From: Erysipelotrichaceae bacterium
Lineage (GTDB): Bacteria; Bacillota_I; Bacilli_A; Erysipelotrichales; Erysipelotrichaceae
Reading direction: 5' to 3'
Assembly (NCBI GenBank): GCA_003520745.1
Contig: DOUE01000021.1
Coordinates: forward strand, 12,470 to 48,240
DNA: 35,771 bases
Part shown: piece after piece, positions 29,789-35,771 of the stretch
How positions within the stretch are numbered: the first letter of the stretch is position 1
How the letters are laid out: each line of letters begins with the position of its first letter
Position numbers and translations under genes: made by a program
The notes under the pieces: generated by a model
What the model was told of the DNA's origin: nothing
What the model saw: the letters and a program-made list of their open reading frames with translations, nothing else
Database searches by the model: none

Positions 29789-31190
29789 GAAAATCCTTTG
29801 GGGAAGCGCTTCGGCCGCGTATCAGGTCGAAGGCGCGTTCGACCAGGACGGAAAAGGCCCTTCCATCTGGGATCGATGGGTGAAACTCCCGGGGAAAACC
29901 TTCGAAGGGACCAACGGCGACATCGCGACCGACCACTACCACCGTTTCAAGGAAGACGTGGCGTTGATGAAGGATATGGGCTTGGAAGCCTATCGCTTTT
30001 CGATCAGTTGGCCACGGTTGATCCCCGACGGGGTCGGCGAAGTCAACCAAGCCGGCATCGACTTCTATTCGCAATTGATCGATACCCTCATCGAAAACCA
30101 GATCGAGCCCGTCGTCACCCTTTATCATTGGGATCTACCCGCGTCGCTTCAGGATAAGTACGACGGGTGGTTAAGCCGCGACATCGTCGCCGACTTCACG
30201 CAGTACGCCGAACTCTGTTTCAAGCATTTCGGCGGTCGCGTCAAGTACTGGATCATCCTCAACGAACCCAACATCTTCACTTCCCTGGGTTATATCCTGG
30301 CGATGCATCCTCCCGGCCATACCGACCAGAAGGAATACCTGCAAGCCTACCATAACACCGCCCTGGTCCATGCGAGCGTCGTGAAGTCGTTCAAGGAGAA
30401 AAACATCCCCGGGATGATCGGATCCTCGATCGCCTACACCCCCGGCTACGCCGTTTCACAGGAACATTGGGACAAGGAAGCGCAGTATAAGTATTATCAG
30501 ACCGTGAACTGGTGGCATTGCGACAGTTACTATAAGGGTTCCTATCCCCAATGGGCGATGGATTACTTCAAACAGCTCGGCATCCTTCCCGAGATCACTT
30601 CGGAAGATCTTGAATTGATGGCCTACGCCGCGAAGCACGCGGACTTCATCGGCATCAACTACTACCAAAGCACCACCCTCGCCTACAATCCGATCGACGG
30701 GGCGTCGATGGAGAAGTTCAACACCGACGGCGTCAAGGGACAATTCAAAGAGAGCGGCATCCCCGGCCTCTACAAGAACGTCTATAACCCCCACATCCGC
30801 TATACCGACTGGGATTGGGCGATCGATCCCGACGGTCTGCTTTATTCACTGAAAGAATTGAACGATCGCTATCATAAACCTCTGTTTATCAGTGAAAACG
30901 GGTTGGGCGCCTTCGATGTCCTTGAAAACAATGAAATTCATGATGGCTATCGGATTGACTATCTGAAAGAACATATTGTAAGATGTAAACAATCGATTTT
31001 GGAGGGCGTGGACCTGATCGCGTATTGCACGTGGTCGTTCACGGATCTCCTGAGTTGGTTGAACGGCTTCCAGAAGCGATATGGCTTTGTCTATATTGAT
31101 TTCCTGGACCCGGGTTTACCGCGGATCAAGAAGGATTCCTTCGTTTTCTATCAGGAAGTGATCCGCACCAACGGGGACAATTGTGAGTAA
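29778..31190 (+). CDS. GH1 6-phospho-beta-glucosidase
   Basis: A 470-residue glycoside hydrolase family 1 enzyme. FPI/V-type GSASAAYQVEGAF starts the barrel, followed by YRFSISWPRLIPDG, TLYHWDLP, ILNEPN (acid/base Glu163) and FISENGLG (nucleophile Glu373). Near the C-terminus SWLNGFQKRYGFVYID has Ser, Lys and Tyr in the S-x6-K-x-Y spacing that binds the 6-phosphate, in place of the Glu-Trp of plain beta-glucosidases. It therefore should act on phosphorylated disaccharides delivered by the EIIC. The start overlaps the previous gene by 11 bases. No signal peptide. It may duplicate or complement the GH4 enzyme in the divergent operon. Confidence 0.92.
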   Translation: MSDKKILWGSASAAYQVEGAFDQDGKGPSIWDRWVKLPGKTFEGTNGDIATDHYHRFKEDVALMKDMGLEAYRFSISWPRLIPDGVGEVNQAGIDFYSQLIDTLIENQIEPVVTLYHWDLPASLQDKYDGWLSRDIVADFTQYAELCFKHFGGRVKYWIILNEPNIFTSLGYILAMHPPGHTDQKEYLQAYHNTALVHASVVKSFKEKNIPGMIGSSIAYTPGYAVSQEHWDKEAQYKYYQTVNWWHCDSYYKGSYPQWAMDYFKQLGILPEITSEDLELMAYAAKHADFIGINYYQSTTLAYNPIDGASMEKFNTDGVKGQFKESGIPGLYKNVYNPHIRYTDWDWAIDPDGLLYSLKELNDRYHKPLFISENGLGAFDVLENNEIHDGYRIDYLKEHIVRCKQSILEGVDLIAYCTWSFTDLLSWLNGFQKRYGFVYIDFLDPGLPRIKKDSFVFYQEVIRTNGDNCE

Positions 31191-31219
31191 CCCTCCCTTT
31201 CAAAAATTGAACCCATGAA

Positions 31220-31249
31220 AAAAGCCGATTGCAGCAACAGTCGGCTTTT
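31220..31249. terminator. Bidirectional intrinsic terminator
   Basis: AAAAGCCGA (31220-31228) pairs with TCGGCTTTT (31241-31249) with an inner TTG/CAA pairing. A-run and T-run flank it, so it can serve both the GH1 operon and the converging pullulanase gene. Confidence 0.85.
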
Positions 31250-31261
31250 ATCTTGAGTAAC

Positions 31262-34200
31262 TTAAAGAGTTTTCTTCGCGAAAGGGGAAATCCCTTTCTT
31301 TTTCATATAGAGGGCGGCGGCGCCAAGTCCAAGGGCCAATCCGACGATCATGTAGATCCACAGGTTGGATCCGCCCATGCTTCCTGAATCGACCAAAACC
31401 ATGAGGGTATGCGGCTCGACGGTGATCGTTTTGCCTGAGATTTTCTCAAGGGTTTCGACCCCGGCGTCTTCCCCGTTGACCACCACATGCCATCCCGATT
31501 TCTCAAGGGTGACTTCGATCGCTTCGTCATTGGCGTTCATCAATACCGCGATGGTATCCCATGTGTCGCCGTTGGCATTGTCGCTGAGGGTGTAGCCGAC
31601 CATGTTGGCTTGCGGCATTTCCACAAAGTCCAAATTCTTACGGATCAGATCGGCAGTCATCATGCGGAACGCGGGATGCGCTTTTCTCAATTCGATTAAG
31701 CCCTGGAAGTATTCGAAGTTGTCGTAATAGGTTTCCTTGCGCTCCCAGACGAGTTGGTTGATCGCGTCGGGGGCGTTGTATGAGTTATGGTTGCCATCCT
31801 TGGTACGCAGGAAGTCGCTTCCCGCATGCAGGAAGGCGACGCCTTGGGAAGTCAGGACGATCGCATTGGCCATCCGGTGCATGGCGATGAGTTCTTCTTC
31901 GGTGGCATCCGGGTTGGTGAGGCTCAACTTATCCCAAAGCGTTAGATTATCATGTGCTTCCACATAGGAAACGACGCTGTAGGGATCGCGCGCATAGGGC
32001 GTCTTGGAATATTTGACTTGGGAATAATCGACCTTGTTGTTCATGGTGGAAGCGATGATCCCGAACTTGATGCTTTCTTCCAAGCCCAAGCCCCCGTTCA
32101 CGAATCCTTTGTCAAGATCGGAGAAGACATGGCCTTTGATGGCATCGCGGATATCGTCGGAGAACGCTGCCGTGCCGTCGATCTGCGAAATGTTCTTTTT
32201 CAGCGCTTTCTGGTCATCGGGAAGCGGGGAAGCCCCGCCGGTCCACCCTTCGCCATACACGATGATTGAAGGATCGATTTCATTGAGCGCTTCACGCACT
32301 TTATTCATCGTATCGATGTCATGCAAAGCCATCAGGTCGAAACGGAAACCGTCGACTTTGTATTCGGTCGCCCAATACACGACGGAATCGACGATGAATT
32401 TCTGCACCATGATCCGGTCGGAGGCGGTTTCGTTGCCTGTCCCGGACCCGTTGGAGAACGATCCGTTCTCGTTCATGCGGTAGTAATAATTCGGGACGAT
32501 CTTACTGAAATCGGAGTCGGCGGAAGCCCCGGTGTGGTTATAGACGACGTCCATGACCACACGGATGTTGTTTTCATGCAAGGCTTGGACCATTTCCTTG
32601 AATTCCTTGACACGCACTTCCCCGTGATAGGGATCGGTGGAATAGGAACCTTCGGGCGCGTTGAAGTTCTGCGGGTCGTAGCCCCAGTTGAAACTGTTGT
32701 TTTCGAGTTTGGTTTCGTCGATGGATCTGAAATCGAACACCGGCAACAAATGCAGATGGGTGATGCCCAATTCGACCAAGTGGCTTAAGCCGGTCTTGAT
32801 GCCGTTGGCGGTGACGGTGTTTTCTTCGGTCAGACCGAGGAATTTCCCCTTATTTGTGATGCCTGAATCCGGCGAAACGCTCAAATCGCGGATATGCGCT
32901 TCGTAGATGATCGCATCCGTACTGTTCTCGAATTCCGGACGATCGCTGTCTTCCCAACCTACGGGATCGGTCGCATCGAGGTTGAGTACCATCCCGCGGT
33001 TCCCGTTGACACCGACGGCACGGGCATAAGGATCGACTGCTTCTTTGGTTTCACCCAAAGCGGTGACGGTATAGGTATAGTAGGTCTTATCCAAATCCCC
33101 GCTGGCTTCATGAATCCAGGTTCCTTTGGCGTCTTTACTCATCGCGACGGATGACGTCGGCATAGAGTCGTTTCCTTGGGCATAAAGGTTCAAGGTGACG
33201 GCGGTCGCCGTCGGAGCCCATAGTCTGAACGTGGGTTTCGTTGGGGTATAGATGGCTCCGAGTTCCCCGTCATACCCGTAGGTTTCCTCGAAGGCGGAAG
33301 TGTTGAAGACATTGTTGAAGGTCAGGGCGATGGTGCCGTAACCTGCTTTGGTTAAGGTATAGGTCTTGGATAAGTCAAGCGGCGTTTCCGTAAAGAACTT
33401 GAAGTTGCTGGAACTCGGCGAGGTCACGCCTTCGCTGAAGATGAACGTCTTGATCCCCACGATGGTTCCATCGCTGTCCTTCAGGACCAATCCTTCTTTC
33501 TTATCGTTCAGCAAGGTCATCGGGACGCTTAAACTGACGGAGACCAGGTCGACCCCGTCCAGTTTCGCCCCGAGGAACTTCGGCGATAGATCGACGCTGG
33601 CGGCGGCATAGTAGATTTTCGGGTCGCCTTGAAGCAACCAGACATCCACGACCTTGTTTTTGAGTTTGGAGAGCGGGATGAACCGGTCGGCATCGATGTC
33701 TTTCGCCAACCATTCCCCCTTACGCATGATGAAACCGACTTCCGTGGCGGCTCCGGGAGCGAGTTTGATCGAAGCGATTTTCCCGTAACTGTCTTCACCG
33801 GTAAAGTTATAGGATGCGCCTTCGGCGCCCTTGGGCCACATCCATAGGTTCCAATCGGTATAGTTGTTGTCGAAGCGATGATAGTGGACGTTGATCGTAA
33901 CGTCCCCTTCGATGGGGTCGGGGTCTTCCCCCGGTCCTAAGGTCGGTTTGCTTTCATAGACGGTCGCATCGCCGGATTTCAGCCAGACTTCGGCTTTGCC
34001 CGAACTGGCCGTGATGAATCGGTCGGCATCGATGTCTTTCTTTTCCCATTCGTTAAGTCGGACGATGAACCCGTACTCAAGCGCGGTGGTATCCATCGTG
34101 ACGACGGCGATCGCACCGAAATCATCGGTGCCGGTAAAATCATAGGACGCCCCGTCTTTCCCGGTTTCCCAGAGCCAGAGATTCCATCCTTCATAGTTCC

Positions 34201-34336
34201 CATCGGGGCGATTATAGTGGATCGTTAGGGTTGTTTGATCGGCGGCACGGATCGACAGTGCGCCTTTGAGCGATAAAAAAGGTGTCGCCAACAAGAGTAC
34301 GCTCAACAAGATGGCGAAGATACGTTTACGTTTCAT
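31262..34336 (-). CDS. pulA: Secreted, membrane-anchored type I pullulanase
   Basis: A 1024-residue extracellular debranching enzyme cutting alpha-1,6 bonds of pullulan, glycogen or starch. A signal peptide (KRKRIFAILLSVLLLATPFL, cleavage near residue 32) is followed by two tandem CBM41 starch-binding modules (about 34-130 and 145-245; WNLWLWETG and WNLWMWPKG). A linker and a CBM48 (FRLWAPTATAV) lead to the GH13 barrel with the pullulanase signature NWGYDPQNFNAPEGSYS, VVMDVVYNHT, GFRFDLMALHD (nucleophile Asp), VYGEGW (acid Glu) and YVEAHDNLTLWD. The C-terminus is WIYMIVGLALGLGAAALY then a basic tail, a membrane anchor with no LPXTG. The start is the ATG at 34336 with GAGGGAG upstream. Its products would feed maltose-type uptake not seen here. 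Confidence 0.94.
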   Translation of the reverse strand: MKRKRIFAILLSVLLLATPFLSLKGALSIRAADQTTLTIHYNRPDGNYEGWNLWLWETGKDGASYDFTGTDDFGAIAVVTMDTTALEYGFIVRLNEWEKKDIDADRFITASSGKAEVWLKSGDATVYESKPTLGPGEDPDPIEGDVTINVHYHRFDNNYTDWNLWMWPKGAEGASYNFTGEDSYGKIASIKLAPGAATEVGFIMRKGEWLAKDIDADRFIPLSKLKNKVVDVWLLQGDPKIYYAAASVDLSPKFLGAKLDGVDLVSVSLSVPMTLLNDKKEGLVLKDSDGTIVGIKTFIFSEGVTSPSSSNFKFFTETPLDLSKTYTLTKAGYGTIALTFNNVFNTSAFEETYGYDGELGAIYTPTKPTFRLWAPTATAVTLNLYAQGNDSMPTSSVAMSKDAKGTWIHEASGDLDKTYYTYTVTALGETKEAVDPYARAVGVNGNRGMVLNLDATDPVGWEDSDRPEFENSTDAIIYEAHIRDLSVSPDSGITNKGKFLGLTEENTVTANGIKTGLSHLVELGITHLHLLPVFDFRSIDETKLENNSFNWGYDPQNFNAPEGSYSTDPYHGEVRVKEFKEMVQALHENNIRVVMDVVYNHTGASADSDFSKIVPNYYYRMNENGSFSNGSGTGNETASDRIMVQKFIVDSVVYWATEYKVDGFRFDLMALHDIDTMNKVREALNEIDPSIIVYGEGWTGGASPLPDDQKALKKNISQIDGTAAFSDDIRDAIKGHVFSDLDKGFVNGGLGLEESIKFGIIASTMNNKVDYSQVKYSKTPYARDPYSVVSYVEAHDNLTLWDKLSLTNPDATEEELIAMHRMANAIVLTSQGVAFLHAGSDFLRTKDGNHNSYNAPDAINQLVWERKETYYDNFEYFQGLIELRKAHPAFRMMTADLIRKNLDFVEMPQANMVGYTLSDNANGDTWDTIAVLMNANDEAIEVTLEKSGWHVVVNGEDAGVETLEKISGKTITVEPHTLMVLVDSGSMGGSNLWIYMIVGLALGLGAAALYMKKKGISPFAKKTL

Positions 34337-34359
34337 GATTCTCCCTCTTTTCGTCTCTA

Positions 34360-34388
34360 ATTTTACCATGAAAGCGCTTAACGTTCAA
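34360..34388 (-). promoter_or_regulatory. Pullulanase promoter with cre-like site
   Basis: On the minus strand TTGAAC (34383-34388), 17 bp, TAAAAT (34360-34365). The spacer holds GTTAAGCGCTTTCA (34369-34382), which matches most of the CcpA catabolite-response element around its AAGCGCTT core. Binding there would block RNA polymerase, so glucose repression is likely (inference). Confidence 0.65.
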
Positions 34389-34416
34389 AGGGGATACACG
34401 AGGCAGACAGAAGAAA

Positions 34417-34439
34417 ACCCCTATTTACGAGGCGGGGGT
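34417..34439 (-). terminator. Probable terminator of the methyltransferase transcript
   Basis: On the minus strand ACCCC and AGGGGT-type arms pair around a 13-base loop and run into TTTTCTTC. It lies about 90 bp past the methyltransferase stop and just before the pullulanase promoter. The stretch between holds GAATGATGG twice (34474, 34497) and nothing else I recognise. Confidence 0.5.
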
Positions 34440-34527
34440 CCATTCGGTTAAGATGATGTTAAGTAAGAAAAAAGAATGATGGATATCGACGAATGGGAAT
34501 GATGGTCATCTCAAGAAGCGTTCATTA

Positions 34528-35295
34528 TTACTTTCTTGCCAAGTATAAGTCAATCGTATCGTAGATATTGATCTTGCCGCCGATCTCATCCAATGCGTTT
34601 CTCATTTCCGTTTCAAAGGCACTTTTAATTTCTATGTCCAAAGCTCGATGATCCGAATACGTATTAAGAAGAGAAATATATGCATCGGTGGTAAGCGTTC
34701 TTACCCCTTGATACAATTTCGCTTGAATATCCCGAAAACCAAATCGCTCTAACTCCAAGATACGTTTTTGACAGTCATGCTCAGAGAACTCGATGATATC
34801 CTTATCCGATGGCCGGAATTTGTCGTAAACCCTTCGATTAACCACATTGCTGATGTCGTCTTTTCGATTTGGAAACGGATGATTCCAGAAAAGGGCGATT
34901 GTTCCGTTTTCACGGAGGGCTTCTTTTACTTTTCTATATCCCTCTTCTCTTGGTAACCAATGAAATGCGGTGGCACAATAGATCAAATCAAAACGATCTT
35001 CTTCCAACGTATACTCCATAAAATCAATATTTATAATCTCGATATTGTTGTAAGCGCCGAATTTCTCTTTTGTAAACTTTGCTAGACTGTCTCCTAACTC
35101 GATGGCGGTAACATGACATCCAGTCTCTAGAATCGGAGGTGTCGCCTGTCCGGTGCCGATACCAATCTCCAAAACCTTACTTGTATTCCCTATGCCGGAA
35201 TAATTAATGATGTCTGAAAATAACTCATCTGGATAAGTCGGTCTAAATTCATCATAGTTATCCGCATTTTCATTGAACCTTAATCGTAAGTCCAT
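34528..35295 (-). CDS. Class I SAM-dependent methyltransferase
   Basis: A 255-residue methyltransferase of the Methyltransf_11 type. It begins MDLRLRFNENADNYDEFRPTYP, has motif I VLEIGIGTGQATPPIL, VTAIELGDSLAKF for motif II, IDFMEYTLEEDRFDLIYCATAFHWL (motif III) and IALFWNHPF (post-III). The substrate is a small molecule of unknown kind. GAGGAAAAAGG precedes the ATG. The gene is clearly AT-richer (about 37-40% GC by eye) than its neighbours (over 50%) and uses more A/T-ending codons, which suggests recent transfer. It has no link to the sugar genes and its own terminator. Confidence 0.87.
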   Translation of the reverse strand: MDLRLRFNENADNYDEFRPTYPDELFSDIINYSGIGNTSKVLEIGIGTGQATPPILETGCHVTAIELGDSLAKFTKEKFGAYNNIEIINIDFMEYTLEEDRFDLIYCATAFHWLPREEGYRKVKEALRENGTIALFWNHPFPNRKDDISNVVNRRVYDKFRPSDKDIIEFSEHDCQKRILELERFGFRDIQAKLYQGVRTLTTDAYISLLNTYSDHRALDIEIKSAFETEMRNALDEIGGKINIYDTIDLYLARK

Positions 35296-35355
35296 TCCTT
35301 TTTCCTCATGTTCTGTTGTTTTGAGTATAGTCCATCTTTACCGACACTAAACAAA

Positions 35356-35372
35356 GCCCCGATTCACGGGGC
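35356..35372 (-). terminator. Intrinsic terminator of the right-edge SIS gene
   Basis: On the minus strand GCCCCG and CGGGGC pair around a 5-base loop, followed by TTTGTTT. Confidence 0.85.
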
Positions 35373-35387
35373 GATGACTAAATTGAA

Positions 35388-35771
35388 TTAAAAGTGTTTG
35401 ACGCGGTCGCCATATTTGGCATAAAGCGCGTCGTTGTTGAAGCCGTCTACGTTTTGCGATTGGAAGACCGGAAGTTCGGCGCCTTCTTTCGCCAAGATCT
35501 GCAGGGCTTCGTTGACGATCGTATTCAGGATCAACAGACTGGACATCGTGGACCCCGGACCCGTCAGGACCCCGCCTACCGTCATCAATCCGTCGCCGTC
35601 GGGGACGCAGTTGTCCAAAACCATGTCGACGATTTCGAAAAGTCGTTTTCCGCTGGGATGACGGCTAGTCGTGTGTCGGGATTGGTGGAGGTTGGTCAGG
35701 GCGATCGTATATACGCCTTCCTTTTTCGCCCGCATCGCCATTTCGATCGGCATCGCGTTGCGGCCGGAATT
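35388..35771 (-). CDS. SIS-domain protein, UPF0309-like, N-terminus cut by window edge
   Basis: The last 127 residues of a third single-SIS protein. The frame runs open to the right edge. The visible part begins NSGRNAMPIEMAMRAKKEG, then VYTIALTNLHQSRHTTSRH, SGKRLFEIVDMVLDNCVPDGDG and GPGSTMSSLLILNTIVNEA. The S-G-x-N and S-R-H-x-S-G-K motifs are those of the UPF0309 group. It is related to the SIS pair at 22234-23848, though more distant from them than they are from each other. Phosphosugar binding is expected; the reaction is unknown. Confidence 0.85.
   Translation of the reverse strand, partial: NSGRNAMPIEMAMRAKKEGVYTIALTNLHQSRHTTSRHPSGKRLFEIVDMVLDNCVPDGDGLMTVGGVLTGPGSTMSSLLILNTIVNEALQILAKEGAELPVFQSQNVDGFNNDALYAKYGDRVKHF

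Noticed and set aside
34474..34505. GAATGATGG direct repeats as insertion-element ends
   Set aside because: Only 9 bp, 23 bp apart, no transposase or terminal inverted repeats nearby; probably chance.
1..35771. CRISPR array, tRNA or rRNA, prophage
   Set aside because: No regularly spaced long repeats, no tRNA-like cloverleaf with conserved T-loop, and no phage or transposase gene was found while reading both strands.

Overview
This 35.8 kb window is a dense, almost entirely carbohydrate-centred stretch of a bacterial chromosome. The organism is most likely a Bacillota or Mycoplasmatota relative. Four things point there: consensus Gram-positive-style ribosome binding sites (AAGGAGG), two kinds of sugar PTS, DeoR and GntR/UTRA regulators, and an exported pullulanase with only a C-terminal membrane anchor and no LPXTG motif. 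Tryptophan is TGG and TGA is used as stop, so this is not the Mycoplasma/Spiroplasma code. GC is about 50% by eye, except for one AT-richer methyltransferase gene near the right edge. No rRNA, tRNA, CRISPR array, transposase or phage gene was seen.

Left part (1-5.6 kb): a truncated 3-hexulose-6-phosphate synthase lies behind its DeoR regulator, followed by a two-gene membrane-protein operon of unknown function, a DeoR regulator with a NanE epimerase, and a lone glycosyltransferase resembling family GT14. Middle left (5.6-13.3 kb), all on the minus strand: long class I mannose-6-phosphate isomerase, cupin phosphoglucose isomerase, a second NanE and a small winged-helix/TM protein. After a strong promoter come the mannose-family PTS genes IIA, IIB, IIC and IID, then a small membrane protein and a double-SIS sugar-phosphate isomerase/deglycase. 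A GntR/UTRA regulator is divergent from this block.

Middle (14-24 kb): standalone ManA and a single-ORF NagA-ManA fusion; a PHP phosphatase with a C_GCAxxG_C_C redox protein; and a tightly overlapping operon of SIS protein, SDR dehydrogenase, FAD oxidoreductase, PTE-like lactonase and KDPG-type aldolase, preceded by a paralogous SIS gene. The last operon looks like an oxidative route for a (phospho)sugar or amino sugar ending in aldol cleavage, but no dehydratase is visible.

Right part (24-35.8 kb): an SGNH esterase, a CopZ-like metallochaperone, ChbG deacetylase with GH4 6-phospho-glycosidase, divergent from a cellobiose/chitobiose-type EIIC with DUF3284, a 74-aa protein and a GH1 6-phospho-beta-glucosidase. 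Then come a secreted, anchored pullulanase under a cre-like promoter, an AT-rich methyltransferase, and a truncated third SIS (UPF0309-like) protein.

Taken together the genes would import and split glycans containing GlcNAc, mannose and glucose, deacetylate amino sugars, and move the products as 6-phosphates into glycolysis. The most unusual items are the NagA-ManA fusion, the putative oxidative amino-sugar operon, and promoters covered by direct repeats spaced exactly 10 bp apart.
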